From the NCBI GenBank assembly GCA_014871385.1, contig CM026422.1:13250081-13314080 (forward strand): a stretch of DNA of 64,000 nucleotides, in the 5' to 3' direction. This document shows, piece after piece, positions 1 to 13,134 of the stretch. The translations under genes and the position numbers were made by a program. This DNA comes from Ceratodon purpureus. Lineage: Eukaryota; Streptophyta; Bryopsida; Pseudoditrichales; Ditrichaceae. The notes below the pieces were generated by a model. The model was not told the origin of the DNA and ran no database searches. It saw nothing but the letters and a program-made list of their open reading frames with translations. The first letter of the stretch is position 1; each line of letters begins with the position of its first letter.

Positions 1-385
1 CTTCATACTTGAATATCATTAGTAAAAGCACCGAAAACGGTCCACTAGAGTATATTCTTCCCAGCAGAAGGGCTTACAAGAAATGATATAAGGATGGATG
101 AGACGCCGCATAATGCACACTTCCCGGAGCACACGTTTGGCAAGCATTTGGCAAAAGAACACATCTGGCACCCTCTGTTGTACATGGCAGGACAAGTGAG
201 GTCAGCTTACACGTGAACGATGATTTGAGAACGCACATTCAATCCAAGCATGAGGCTCGCTAGACTCGTAGCAAGAAAGATTTCCTTTGGTATGCTCATC
301 ACATAATTTCATGCCTCACTCGGTTATCTTAATTCCACGCCCATACAGTCGAAGAAATCAGTAGACAGAGAAATTAGAATCTTAC

Positions 386-486
386 CTTGAGTGCAACAAC
401 TTGCTGGAATTCTAGATCCACTGCACGACATACATCACCATATGATCCTGAACCAACATGCGCTTGCAGATGGTAGCGGGGACCCA
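386..486 (-). CDS. protein kinase N-lobe exon (partial gene)
   Basis: This is one internal exon of a Ser/Thr protein kinase whose gene continues left out of the window. On the minus strand a TGTACAG acceptor precedes 486 and a CAAG|GTAAG donor follows 386. The exon encodes a glycine-rich ATP loop (GSGSYGDV) and then the VALK motif with the ATP-anchoring lysine, spaced as in the kinase N-lobe. The lead-in (PRYHLQAHV) resembles CMGC/MAPK or STE-type kinases, but 33 residues are too few to name a family. The exon starts in phase 2 and ends on a codon boundary. Upstream exons should lie to the right of 486, and I could not place them. The splice sites and loop are seen; the family is open. Confidence 0.72.
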
Positions 487-489
487 CTG

Positions 490-2690
490 TACAGACATTC
501 ATAAAACTCTGGTCAGGATGAATTTTTGACATATGCAGCGTTATTAAACACATCGTCCATATGTCCACAAACGGATCTCTGAAAAGGGTCATACAAGAAC
601 CGGGAAACGGTAGTGTAGGACCTAACGAGCACGGCAAGATGTCTCACTATTCCACACCAAAAGCCCAATTAACATATCTGGTTCGGGCATATTAACCCAC
701 TATCAGGTTTAAGAGAATATACTAAAACACCATCCAAGGAGAATCTAGAATCTAGTAAAATGATACCTATCTACATTGAAAGAGAGGGGAGGGTGGTATT
801 CAGGAGGTGCTGAATACTCAAGGAAGATAGCTTTCTTGCCACAGCTATATGATCGACAAGTAGGCATTACTTCACACGTCTACGAGCTTGCAATTGCAAT
901 AGCTACCTGGTAAACTATTTTCAGTGTCGTAGGACAATATCGAAAATGGGAGACTCTAAATTCTTGATCTCCTCTTGAATCAGATAAAGTAGATTCTATA
1001 GCTATGCTAAGGAGGGGTGATAGAGCATGGCCAACAGCACAAAAGCTCACATCCTAGACGAGCTTCTTCCTTTAATTAAAAAAGAAAATCCTGTAGAGAC
1101 TAAGCTAGCGATTGCGGTAAGCTTCGAAGATATGTGGGCCTTCGTGAATTCCAAGTAAACAGGTAAACATGCTGAACTGACAAAAATTCTCACTACAAGT
1201 GCTCTTGCGGTCCAAACGAGCTTATTGCTACTTCCTAAGCGTTGTAAACGCAACCACAACACGCAGTTCAGGCTTCGAGTCCAAGCCTTTGATCCCGAAA
1301 GACTGACTTCACGTGAACACTAATGCACAAATAATGTCATCGTGCACCTTCAACGCCCGTAAACACTCAGTCCACCGCTAAAACAACCCTTCCCAACTCT
1401 CGTCTAGGAAAACAAAAATTCTGACAAGGAGCCCCAAAAACAAAACCCAACTCGTGATCCTGCACATTCTCCTTCTAGCTACCAGTCCAACACCAACTTA
1501 CAACTCTCTGATACTAGCAGCATCCACACACCACCTGGCAGGGTGAAACACAGACTCGACATGCAGAAACACAACACAAACACACTCCCCACTCTCCCCT
1601 CCAATCGAAACCAAACACCAAAACTAAACTAATGCAGAAAAAAATTCTCACTCAAAAACCTGCTCCAACTAAACACAAGTAACGAAACTTATTTACCTGA
1701 CCAGAGCTGTCCGCACACTGCAAAGACGCCCTTGGACGCGTCCACATCCTCCACATCGCTCCACCCCATCTCCCTGCACGATGCTGGACGCGCCAGCAAC
1801 GGCACCAAAAAAAAAAACGAACTATAAACTAAAAACTAAAAACTCACTCCACTCTCCCTCACTAACTCACCCTCCACCTTCTTCGTCACTTGACTGAGTG
1901 CCTCCAACACCATCAATAAACCTCCCGAGCTCAAAATTGCTCCCTCGGACACTGCCCCTCCGAATCACTCGCCTCCACAATAAACACTCCCGGAAATCCA
2001 GTCCCCTACCGCCGGTCGGCCACCAATCTCCCCAAATCCGCTACTCCCACCCTCCGGTCGGAGAAAACCACCCCTGCCGCGACCATCAGTCGCGAACTAC
2101 ACCCGCCCGTCCTTCGGTCGTCCACCACCAAGCTTACCCCTTTGAATAGAAAAATCTACCGACCGGAGGACGTCGTCCGACTGAACCCACAAAGCCGCCT
2201 TTGTTGCGGAATCCCCGAGTCGGTAACCGAGCAATCACCACGGCTGGCATCGTTGAAAGGGTGCGTGGATTGACTGGCAGGTGCAGATTATCGCCAGAGA
2301 AAGCTGCAGGAAAATCCCTGATCAAACCCATTAACAACGGCGACGCTAATCCGCCATCTGAAGAGCTTCATGGAGAGAGAAATTTTGGTTTGGGTTCAGA
2401 TCGTTGCAAGTTGAAGCATCCGACACTGCAGCTGGGTTGGCGAAGTTGTCGTGACAGAGGTACAGTGGCGATGGCGATGATGGGAAGAAGTTAGCATCGA
2501 GGTTCATCCGGCGATGAAGCAGGGTTAGGAGTGGGTTTGGAGGACTTTTTCAGATGGTTTTGGCCCAACAAGTGTTTGCCACATGGTGGGGCATGTAGTT
2601 GTGGCTCCAAAAGTGTTGGACAGAAGACGGGGAGCGTCGTCAATGATGGAGTGATGGAGTGTTGCCATCAGAATGCTCTGACCCATACAA
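490..2690. other. no gene identified; probable intron or promoter sequence
   Basis: I see no supported coding sequence here. It probably holds introns and first exons of the kinase gene at the left edge plus the upstream region of the DUF2062 gene. From about 1980 to 2200 the plus strand repeats short CCGGTCGG / TTCGGTCG motifs, which give small overlapping open frames with no recognisable protein. Confidence 0.4.
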
Positions 2691-2698
2691 AGAATCCT

Positions 2699-2706
2699 TT
2701 ATATAG
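2699..2706 (+). promoter_or_regulatory. possible TATA box for the DUF2062 gene
   Basis: A TATATAG motif follows a mixed-base stretch and lies about 450 bases before the DUF2062 start codon. If used, it would give a 5' leader of roughly 420 bases. No other TATA-like motif is obvious closer to the start. The call rests on the motif alone. Confidence 0.25.
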
Positions 2707-3155
2707 AGGGTGAGAATTATTGCTCTGGAGTCTGTGATTGTCTACATTGTAGTGAAGTGTTGTTTTTTGCCGTGGAAGGAACGGTGTTCTATGTTTTCTG
2801 CATGCGGGAATTCGGTTTTTTGGGGGCTTGTGTGGTGAGTGGATGAGGAGTTTTGATCTGGTGAGATGGGAGTGGTTTGGGTTCTGCTTTTGTGATAGTT
2901 TTTTTTTTCTGGTTTGGATGGGGTTGGGTTTAGGGATTCTGCTTGTGATGAGTTATGAGGAGTTTCGATCGTTTGTTAGATGGTGTTTGTTCAGTGGTGA
3001 TGGTTTTTGTGAAGAGTGGGAGTGATGTGAGGGGTTGATCTGGTGGTTTTGTATTAAGAGGGAGTTCTGGTGGTTGGGGGATTGGCAGGAGGAGGGCGAG
3101 GGAGAGTGGCGGGGAGATCTGATGACGGAGGGTTGAGTGTGGCCATTCTTCCGCG

Positions 3156-3798
3156 ATGGAGAGGGAGCGAGGGGGGTGGCGGGGTTACCGCGTTGTGCGA
3201 TGGGCTAGGGCCAGGATTTACAAACCTATCATTGTAATTCTTCGGAGGTACCATTTCCGCTACCATCTTGAATGATCTGTTCGTTGAAATCGGTAGTGTT
3301 CGTCTTTTTGACGCGTCCAGCATTTGAGTGTGTTGGTGGTGATTGCACAGGGGAGTAGAACCGAAGCAGCTGGCGTTGTCAGCGGCTCTCGGCATAACCC
3401 TGGGCGTGTTCCCAATCTGCGGCGTCACCGTCGTCTTCTGCGGCATCGCAGTGGCAATCCTGGGCACGAGATGCAACGGCCCGACGATGATGCTGGCCAA
3501 TTTCCTCGCCACTCCGTTGCAGATGAGCTTGATGGTCCCGTTCCTCCGGATGGGTGAGGGAATCATGGGCGCCAGCGCCTTCGCGCTCTCCAAGGATGCC
3601 CTCTGGCAGGCCCTCACAGGAAAAGCCTCCGGGGATTTGGTGTCCGCCATCGGCCACGCCTTGCTCGGCTGGCTCATCTCCACTCCGTTCCTCTTCACAG
3701 TGTTTTACCTACTCCTCTTGCCGAGCGCCCGGTGGGCGCAGCAGCGGTTCAGTGGCCGAGACCAGTTGCCCAGGCGATCTCATTCCGCCATCGATTGA
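3156..3798 (+). CDS. DUF2062 domain membrane protein, two exons
   Basis: Exons 3156-3247 and 3351-3798 join through a 103-base GT-AG intron (donor AG|GTACC, acceptor TTGCACAG) in phase 2, giving 179 residues. The start is the first in-frame ATG after a stop at 3123. The protein begins with a short basic segment, then reads RGVEPKQLALSAALG, the DUF2062 signature, followed by hydrophobic helices (about residues 40-75, 85-105 and 135-160) with conserved glycine and proline kinks. The length matches plant single-domain homologues. DUF2062 proteins are small integral membrane proteins without an established biochemical function. The frame is intact, so this is probably a working host gene. It lies downstream of, and divergent from, the kinase exon. 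Confidence 0.88.
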
Positions 3799-3799
3799 G

Positions 3800-6130
3800 G
3801 TTTATCTCTTCATCGCCAACATCTGGAAACCTTGCTTCTGGAAGCATCGCCAGTTCCATCAATGTTGTAATGTTGCAGCATTTCTGGAGCTCATTGCTCT
3901 TTCGGAGCCACCTCCTCGGCATCTCCTTGGCAGCCAGATGAAGAAGCTTTGAGATCAGGGAAGCTTGACTCTGTCTTCCACTTAATCCACAGCTCATGGT
4001 CGAAGATGGTGGTGGATTTAATGGTTTTGATGTTGGTGAGGGGTTGTCCTGATGTAGGTCATTACACATGATTATTATTTGGTATTACACTCTGTGAATA
4101 AGAGAAAAATGCTTCTCTCTTTCCTTTTCTTTTTTCTTTGTTAGGATCGAAGGAGTAGCATTTGCTGTTATGGTGGACGTTACAGTTATGTTAGAGAAGC
4201 CCTAGAGCCACGTAATTATTCCCTTTAGTGTTTCAGTGTCTTAGTAATTATGCGCATTGGAACATAGGGCTGGTCGGGCAGATTATAGGACAGGGAGAGT
4301 GTTCTGAATGGGTTGTCATTCAGCAGTATTGGTTGAGGAGAGGGGGTTAGGATACATGATTTGTAGGAGCATCAGAGAAAATTATTTGACAATTGAGAGC
4401 TATCAATAATAGGTCAGATGTGAGCATTGCTTCATCACTTCTGCAGCAATATCTGAATGACTGGTTTTACACTTGAAAGTGTTTCAACACAATTGGACAA
4501 CCTCTGGTGTAATCTCACCTTCTATGGATCCCGAGAAATGAGCTTTGCTCAGACTCATGACAACAGGAGCTTATGGTTAATAGGGTATTCTTACAAGGTA
4601 TTGCATTATTCTCTTGAGGTGAACGAAGGGACCCCAAATTTGAATTACGATGTGAAACATATTTCGTCTCGCAAAGCTCGTTCCCTCGTAATCACAGATG
4701 GATTATGCTAGCTTAGGGTTGTCAGTGCGGGAATTCTTGTTTTCAATTAAGATGGCATCTCCATATAGGATCGAACACACAATGCAATTTGAACTGGTGG
4801 AGTTATATGTTCCAACTTGCAGTGACGAAAATTGTGCAGAAGTTGTAGAGCAAAGCCCTTCGGCTGAATCGAGGCCTGAGTGTACTATCACTGGGGCCCC
4901 GAGCATTCTGTGGTGCGAAAGATTCTGAGCTCTCTCATTCCCGACCAGAATGGACAGCAAGCTAACGAGTGTCAAATTACACAGCAATGCCTTTCGCAGA
5001 AAGATTGTGGACACCCTGGAAATACACAACTAGACCTTGGAAGTGGTTACGAGAATGATGGAAACAAATTCCACGGTGATGCACCTTGAGGTGCCGATCC
5101 CTACCTCGGAATGCTCTTCTCGTACGTGCTACTTCAATTCTCCAGTTGTTACGTTGTTACCCAGCTGCAGAATAAGCTGAGGCCTGCATGGAGGAAACCT
5201 GAGTCATCTTTTACACTTTTTGGCACGGAACAGATGAGATTATCACAGAATGCACACTCACATGATCTGACAAACCATACGAGCAATGATTCTGACTTCG
5301 GACACATCTGTGATCTGAGCAGTACTTCTACATGTATCGGAAATATCTAACCTAAGTACGATATGTGTTCTCTAATTGTTGCTTGATGGATGACCGAGTG
5401 TCTAGACCTTCACACCTTTCAATTGGGATATCCTTGATTGATTCAATGGCAGAGTTCCTGCTCTACCTTCTCTTGCATAGTAACTAATTGTGAGCACGTA
5501 CGCAGCTGTGCAGATGGTGATGCACTAAACTGGAGCATCATCAAGAAAAAAAAGCAGGAAGTTGAAATGGTCTATGAGGTGGAGAAATTAAAGGAGGTGT
5601 ACCGAAGGCAGTATGGAAAGTCGGACCATGAGTAGGCATGTGTCGTGCCCTGGTCCAACTTCAGATACTTGCAACTTCTTCTTCTGCACCTCCTGCAGAT
5701 GTCCTAACGCAACAGCACCCTACCATTCTGTGATAAAAATCCACCTTCCCTTCCATCACTACCACTCCAGTTCATGACCCATTATATGACCCACTTCATG
5801 GAGCCTATCATCACCACATTCATAAAAATAGTCAAGTAACTCCCACTTCCTATCATTCATGAACCTTCCACCACATACCATATTGTTTCCATCCAGTAAA
5901 GGTGTAATGAACAGCCATTCTATTCCCAGTAGTACAGTACCGATTGGACAGATAGGCACAGGAGAATACTATCGACAGCGAATACATCTCGAAACTAGTT
6001 ACCCAGCTCATCGTTGCACTCAATAGCCTGCTGCGAATTTACCAGAAATCACACCGGCTTTCTTATCCGTGAAAATAATTAATGTAAAGGATGAGAACAG
6101 GCTAGAAAAATGGATTACATACTGAAGCCA
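3800..6130. other. 3' UTR of DUF2062 gene and intergenic sequence
   Basis: The first 300 bases are probably the 3' untranslated part of the DUF2062 gene. Between 4450 and 5640 several short open frames occur on the plus strand. The last (5438-5635) ends in a lysine/glutamate-rich stretch that could be an exon end. None has a recognisable domain or a chain of convincing splice sites, so no gene is called. Confidence 0.4.
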
Positions 6131-6138
6131 GCACTAAA

Positions 6139-8586
6139 CTAAACTAACTCAGTTGATTTCGTTTTCGGGAACATCCATTCCGTTTCCGAGGTGCGAACAT
6201 TGTTGTTGTGGTCTTCATCGTCGTCGTCGTCGTCATCTTCGTCCGCATGCTCACCATACACGTCAATAATCTCGAGTTCATTCTCTTCTTCCAGGCTAAA
6301 CTTCTCAAATTCATAGTTCGTGCCGAGTTGGCCATCTGCAAGGGCTAAAGCACGAGCGCGGTCACGGTCTCGAGGGTAGGTCCAGTACAAGAAAGTGTAG
6401 ATGATGCAGCAGAGGGTGAAGGGAACGACTGTGGCAGTGTACAGGGCCTTGGAGAGTGACAGCGCATTCTCTTTGTCAATCAGGAGCTCCGCATTATGGT
6501 CCGTTCCCGGTTTGGGTGGAATATAGCCGTAGTACTTCTCTGCAAGAATGCCCACCACAGGTGGAGCAAATGACGACAGCATAGATTCAAAGGAACGGTC
6601 CAGTGCATATATGGTTGTTCGAGCCTGTGCAGGGACAATTTCTGCAAAAATAGGGCTGTTCATACCCAAACAAACAAACCAGTCAGCCTGAAAAATCCTT
6701 GTAGGAGGGGCAAATACCAAATAAACAAACTACTCTACAACCAGGACAAGCAGAGAATGACGATGGTAGATATCAAACTATATTTCCCACCACATGAAGT
6801 AGACCAAAAGAAAAAGTGATCGATGATTACTTGTTTGTCGCGGCAGCGTTCCAAGAGATCATGAAGCCATAAATAAAGAACATAACTCCGTGCAACACAG
6901 GTGTGGATGGATCGATGGGCACAACAAGAAGAAGAATGCCCGCCAGGGGTATGGCAGATGCCGAACTGATCTGCGAGAGCATGATTCGGCCTGCGTTGGG
7001 CATGCGTAGGGACATGACATCACCCAGTTTCCCGCCGAATAAGCCCCCAAGGGAGGTGGCAACCGAGAAGACACCGAGCAACACCGCAGTGGTCTTGTGT
7101 GAAAACCCGATCAGCTCTAACCACATGGATGCAAACGCCAGTGCCGCCCAAGGAAAATTGCCCGCCACTCCTTGCGCTACAAAGATCTGAAACGTGCGAA
7201 TCTGACACACGTGCTTTGCCTCCACCAGCATGGCTTTCAGACCATCCCAAAGCCCTTGCCATCCTCCTTTCGATCTAGAGAATGCAGTGACGATAACCAG
7301 TTGTGAGACGGAGTATGAAGAGGAACTCACAAGGAGAACAAGAAAACCTGTTGGTAAGTCAAAAACAAACATGATAAACGTTGCGACTTACGGTGGTGGA
7401 GATCGCCCTCCGGAGAACCTTGGATCAACTGCGAAATTGTGAACCAACACCCCCACGACAATGCTTATCACTGCCACCAGGTGGAAAGACATCCGCCATC
7501 CGGGGTACCCAAAAAATGTCCCTTCAGCTAGAATCACAGACAAAAACCCTCCTAAGATCGACCCAATGTTGCCCGTCAACCCCAGCCATCCGAACGCCAC
7601 ACCTCGCTCGTGCTCCTCCGTTGAGTCTGCCACTAGAGACTGGATTGCAGGCACCACCAGAGCCAATCCAATCCCGTTCAGCGCCCGGGAAATCGCTACC
7701 TGAAAATTTCATATGCATAAACCCATTGAATACATCCATACATATCACTCCTGCTCTTAACCCAAAACAAAACCTCCAACATCAAGGACCCATCAACATA
7801 TCCAAGATAAACCTCAACTCATATGCCAAAGAAACTCAGCACAGTCTAAGACAGGTGAAATAATGGCAGCTGTACGAGTATACCCCACTCGAGAAGACTT
7901 GTGTACCTCATCGCCACAATTAAGCTGCTGTGAAGGGATAGATATGAGGCACTATCATGGTACTGTGCAAGGTACTAAAGCGGCTGTTACGTTGATCATG
8001 ATTCATGGAGGTATGTGCCAATCATCAACCCTAAATCTGCTGTACCTCAAGGTAATCTAATCTCAAGAAACGTTTACGTTGCAGGAGGGAGAGTAGTAAG
8101 TACACGAGGATGACTCCCTTCGAAGATAAGGTGCACGGCCCTCTTGGATTCCAATCAGAAAAAATTTGCTCGTGTACTATTTTGAAATCTAAGAAAGCTG
8201 TGGGGTATTGAGCACAACCAAGCACAACCAAGCTACGAAATCGTGGGATGATGTAAAAAAATTATGCTAACCTGTGTGAATGTTGAAGAAATGCCGACGA
8301 AGAAAGTGGCGACCGCCCACAGAACCGCGCCCCACGCGATCACGTGCGCCCTGTTGTGGTTGACGGCGGCGTAGGCCGCCAATGGCGCACAGATGGCTTG
8401 CACTAGAGATCTCACGAACGTGAGAGACCCTAGCTTGGCTGGGGAGGCGTGCAATGCTAACCCTATCTCCCGGTACACTCCAGGCAGCAGGGCTTCGTCT
8501 GCCCGCTCCATGATCCCCGCCAGGTTCACCATCAACAAGGTCCGAGTGGCTTCATCGCTCCACCACGCTCGCCCACACAACCTCAT
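6139..8586 (-). CDS. major facilitator superfamily transporter, four exons
   Basis: Exons on the minus strand are 8586-8272, 7699-7392, 7325-6831 and 6655-6139. All introns are GT-AG and the phases agree (0, 2, 2), giving 544 residues without a stop. The start is the first ATG after an in-frame TGA. The protein has many hydrophobic helices, an N-terminal half with an RALNGIGLALVVPA helix, an MFS A-like loop (GWLGLTGNIG) and a late GPIFAEIVP-type block followed by RTTIYALDRSFE, which marks a plant and algal MFS subfamily of unknown substrate. The cytosolic tail carries a run of acidic residues (about eight Asp). It should act as a membrane carrier; the substrate cannot be read from sequence. 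Exon 3 uses the acceptor after TTGTTCTCCTTGTGAG, because the earlier AG would break the frame. Confidence 0.9.
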
Positions 8587-8639
8587 GGTGGGCGCTCGTT
8601 GCTCACACCCGGTGTTGGATTCGACTCGGTGAGATCTTC

Positions 8640-10620
8640 AGGTGGATGATCTCACTAGATTCCTGCTAGTTCACCGCACCAGCAGCAGGAGCGTTTTGGC
8701 TATCAGCCCCTGTGTCCCACAAAGGCTGTGATGTGCAAAGGGAGTTAGATTTTTGCCACCAGGAAGAAACAACGCCTCCGAGGCATTCACCACTTGAGCT
8801 GAGTGTGGAATCCGCCGCATCCTGCCCAGTTCTCACTCTCCCAGCCTCGGTTGTACTACAACGAGAATCTTAGAGCTACATGCCAGACACGAAAAGAATT
8901 CATTTCTTCCAATTCGACCTCAACATTTCCTTGACCTCGATCATTGCTCCAGTCCCTGAAGTCCGTCACACATTAAGCAAAAATTGGTCAGTCCAGCCAC
9001 ACTCAAAGACCCTTCCTCCGGGATCTATGATCTATCCACAAGCTCTAAACCCACACCACACCGATCTCTTCCCGCATCAACACATCAAGCCGAGCACCAG
9101 CTAGTGGAGTCACGGCGCTACCTAAATCTAGTGAACAAGATAAAATCACAGCTGGAGTAGAACCTGGACACAATTACAGCATGCCCACCCCAAACTAAAC
9201 CTCAAACTAGCTAATGAAACAATCTGAAGAGAAGTAAGGAGTGGGAATGTGAAACGAGGACCAAATCTAAACATTGAACACAAATAAGCCAGCTTGGAGA
9301 TCCGGCTGGGATAATACTCACAAAAAGCGTAGAGATGGTGATGGAAGGAGACCACGAGAGACTCAAGGGGTGACAGCTCGAGAGTGAGCTCGAGCGGTCA
9401 CTGTAGAAGCCCCAGATGGGCGGAGGGAGAGATTCAGGTTGACAGAGACTTCTACAAAATGACACAATACTCGACACTGGAGTCCGGGTACTGTAGTAGC
9501 TTACAGTGTGGCAAAGAGAAGTGAGCGATGGAGATTGGAGCACAGACGGAAGAAACGAGAGGAAGCGAGAGCGAGCAAGAGCACGGCGCGCTCTTGGTCA
9601 AACACAAGGACATCCTTCGCGAGCCCGTGCAGTCATAACGTCGTGACGACGTGCCTGCCGCTCCCTTCTTCTCAAGCTGTGTCTTGCGTCTTGACCGATC
9701 AACAGTGCACTCGTGAGCATCATACTATCATATCACCAATCATTGCTCAGGCTAATACTTTCGGCTACCAAGTCCGAGTTTCACTCTCTTCTGCTCCTGT
9801 CGCCAACACCCACTTTGGGTAATCGACACAGTTTCGCAGCAGCGGCACTTTCTATGGTTTTTGTAGATTCCAGAAACTCAAGTGTGAGTTTGCAGTAGAT
9901 TATGGTTGTGTTGGGTTATCGACGGTTTTGTGTATGCATGGCTTCCGGATATTTGTTTTGAGGTGATGGATTTTGTATGGTGATTTGATGGCGCGGCCTA
10001 TCCTGCAACAATCTCGTAAGAAAATCTTGCCATGTGGATTATGTCTGTGTTGCGATTAGTTGTTCAATTCAGTGGTTTCTGGAGTGGATGTTTCACGCAG
10101 TGTTTGCTCTTGAGCTTGAATCAGAACTTTGAAGTTGCATGTGTGTTGTGGGCGGGTGTGATTTTCAGGTTTATCACGCTGTATGGGTGACTAAGCAGGG
10201 TTTGTTGTGTTAAGTTTTAACCCTAGAAGTGGTAGAACATGGTGGTAGGAGTCTATTGAGTGAGATTCTTTTGTCTAGATTGTGATGGATTTCAGGTTAA
10301 GTTGGAGCTCGAAGGTGGAGATGAAAGTGGGCCTAGCTGCTACAGCTTAGAAGGTAATCTGCGGGAACATCTTTAGCATATTGCATGAAGCAGCAGTCAG
10401 GATTGCACATCTTCTTTGCTTGTGCGTAGGCTATGCCATAATCCACGAGATTGCCTCTCGTCTCTAATTTTTGTGAGTTTACCAACATGGTTATCGGAAG
10501 TATATACTACAGTAGCATTGAATTAGAGAACGAACCCTAAACACTGATATTAGGTACACTACCAGTACATGGAGATATGTTGTGTATACTGAAGTGGGTT
10601 TACAATTGCTGATTGATCTT
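8640..10620. other. leader and promoter region of the MFS gene; no other gene seen
   Basis: This stretch lies upstream of the MFS start. Part of it (about 8640-9540) probably holds a 5' leader, possibly spliced. The rest is ordinary mixed-composition sequence with a GT-rich plus strand from 9900 to 10300. I see no protein family, RNA gene or repeat in it. Confidence 0.35.
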
Positions 10621-10621
10621 A

Positions 10622-10875
10622 GAGCATCCCCAGTGAGGCCTGAACCGTAAACCTGTAATCGGAAAGATGTGAATTGCGGTTCAGGCCAAGCCTGTAAACG
10701 AGCTTGTAAGTCTGTAATTTACAGGTCGAAACCTCATTTTGGAAGGTTTTTTGGGGCAAACCTGTAAATCTGTAAACGGTTTTGGAATGTTTTGCTTCGG
10801 AAAGGCACTCAGGTTTGGGAGAACGACGTTCTCATAATTACAGGCTTACAGGTTTACAGCTCACTGGGGATGCTC
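10622..10875. mobile_element. Tourist-like (PIF/Harbinger) MITE
   Basis: The 254-bp element begins GAGCATCCCCAGTGA and ends with the exact reverse complement, TCACTGGGGATGCTC. It is flanked on both sides by TTA (10619-10621 and 10876-10878), the three-base duplication typical of PIF/Harbinger elements. The inside has no coding capacity and repeats the sequence ACCTGTAA in several forms, so the two halves may fold back on each other. Perfect 15-bp ends and an intact duplication point to a fairly recent insertion of a nonautonomous element. Confidence 0.9.
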
Positions 10876-11033
10876 TTACTGAGGGTTCAAACCCTCAGTT
10901 ACCATACCGAATCGTACCTCGTTACCATACCTGTGTAATCCGGTCCATTTGTCGTTTCAAAACGTACAGAAACTGGAAACAATCCGTGAAACAGGAAAGA
11001 GCCATCTGATTTGAGAGCCCATTTTGTTCGAAG

Positions 11034-11890
11034 TCATGAGAAATAGCTAAGTGGGCCTGCACTTCCGCAAGCTTCAGTCGTGCGATACCTCCAGGATTCC
11101 ATGAGCTGAAATAGATCTGATACCATCTCCTGCTTATTTCCAGCACCACTGCGAATAACATTCACCTGCTCCAAGAATTCCTCATTTCCAAGCCCTTCAA
11201 CTTTCAGTTTCTTCCGAACAGATCTCTTTCTCTCGCTAATATGCGGTCCCTCCCGACTTCCGACTGGTTTCTCAAAATTATCCAATAATTCCCGTACAGA
11301 TTCACCCTTCAGGAATGCTGCAATCTTGTCCATAGCCTGCGCAAAATTCACCTCTGCCCAACACAATATCTCCCCGTCCTTCAACTCCATCACAGTGTTC
11401 TCATCGTAGGAAGTGAGCAAAAAGATGCCTGTTGGGAAATCAGAGTGAGCGTACACTGCCATCAAAGCCTGCCCTGGAACACCAGATCGACCACTCTGCA
11501 ATATCATCTGCAAGAGCACCGCGCTTAAATAGTTCTTTGTGTGCTGCAGAATGCTTCACTTCTACACCCCCAAGCAAATACTCATTATACTGCATGAGAC
11601 CACATCTTGGAGGAACAAAGACTGCATCCAAATTGCCCGTTATCTTCAACGTTTGATCACCCAATTCAGCTTCTAACTTCAGCCCCGTTTTGCTTTTGTG
11701 CACAACTAGTAGTTTACAGCAACCAACTCCACAAGGATACGGTGGATCTTTTTGAATTTCCACATTGTGTACTCCTTTCAAATATTTCACCATGTGATTA
11801 AAAAGCCGTTCATGACAATCCGCTTTGCTGAAATATTGTTCCATATCAAATTTCCACTCACTTGGAACGGATGGTTTTTGTAGGTTTTTG
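11034..11890 (-). pseudogene. frameshifted gene with a possible PD-(D/E)XK nuclease-like core
   Basis: Two overlapping minus-strand frames together give about 280 residues of good-quality protein. They change frame near 11518-11524, where one extra G in AAGCGCGGTGCTC would account for it. Before the shift the protein has GNLDAVF and, about 20 residues later, GGVEVKH, a D...ExK spacing like that of PD-(D/E)XK nucleases. It is followed by helices LFKR..LLQMILQSG. After the shift comes ILCWAEVNFAQAMDKIAAFL and a basic C-terminal tail. No convincing ATG is seen, because the TAGA array lies directly upstream. The nuclease assignment is inference from motif spacing. It could instead be a lineage-specific effector-like family. 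Confidence 0.5.
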
Positions 11891-12261
<371 letters not shown>

Positions 12262-12462
12262 AAACTCCGGACCCAAAATAGGGTCGGCTTGAATACAGTG
12301 TCTGTTCGTATGGTTAATGAACCAATGCCCACCAGACAAAGGGCCACTAATACCAAACTACTCACCCCTTTCAAGAATAGACACTACAGTAACGGATTAG
12401 TAACTTGTAAAAAACTAAAAAGGTCTAAGAACTAAAACTAGAAAGCAAACATAAAAAGCAAA

Positions 12463-13134
12463 CTATTCGGTGGGGATGGGTTGGTTGTTTTCCAGTTGAC
12501 GTTTGTGGAGCAGGATAGAGGCGGCATGGTGTATAGCGATAGTATTGATGTCTTTGAAGGTGCGTGAATTGGTAAGTTCAGGGATGTTGAATTTGGTGTG
12601 AAGAGAGGCCATGGACGGGGCATGTGTGGTACCGCGGGCCTCCGCGGTGATGACATATGGGCTGCCACTGTTGTCCCTTGCATCTCCTTTGGATTCCCTG
12701 TTTGTTTTTCCTCCGACGCCGGAATTTGTGGAAGGGGGGCCGGGACAGAGGTAGGAGGAGAAAATTAAGCAAGTTTGGGGTTTAATTGGGAAGGGTGTAT
12801 TTTGTTGCGGTGGTTGTGTCTTTTTGGAGGTTGGTGAAAATGTCTGCGGCAGGTGGTGGAGATTGGATGTCGTTCGCCCTAGTGAATGTGTTGAGGTCAG
12901 AGTTTGTTCATTGGAGATAGGTTGCGGTAAAGGTTTGCTGATTAAGAAGGCACGTGAAGGATTTTTGGAGGTCGGATTTTGCGCAGTTTGGAGGATTTGG
13001 CGATTTTTCAAGTTTGAGATGGTTCGGTGGAGGTTGGAGATGTCTGCTTGCGACTGGAGCGGTTTTGGTTGAGCCAGGAGGAATTTGGGATAGCTGTTCA
13101 TGATCTTGGAAGATTTTGAGTATAGATTTTCCAT
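12463..13134 (-). CDS. hypothetical ORF, 223 codons
   Basis: A single open frame starts at ATG 13134 and ends at 12463. The product is rich in Ser, Pro, Gln and Asn with no hydrophobic segment and no motif I recognise. Its C-terminal third (about residues 150-223) looks more like folded protein. The strand is purine-poor, which by itself favours long open frames, so the ORF could be accidental. A mirror frame of 82 codons exists on the plus strand. Confidence 0.25.
   Translation of the reverse strand: MENLYSKSSKIMNSYPKFLLAQPKPLQSQADISNLHRTISNLKNRQILQTAQNPTSKNPSRAFLISKPLPQPISNEQTLTSTHSLGRTTSNLHHLPQTFSPTSKKTQPPQQNTPFPIKPQTCLIFSSYLCPGPPSTNSGVGGKTNRESKGDARDNSGSPYVITAEARGTTHAPSMASLHTKFNIPELTNSRTFKDINTIAIHHAASILLHKRQLENNQPIPTE

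Noticed and set aside
3054..3698. A 214-codon minus-strand frame
   Set aside because: It is antisense to the well-supported DUF2062 gene and has only Pro/Ser-rich composition.
4457..5635. A multi-exon gene built from several short plus-strand frames
   Set aside because: No recognisable domain, no consistent splice sites and no start context.
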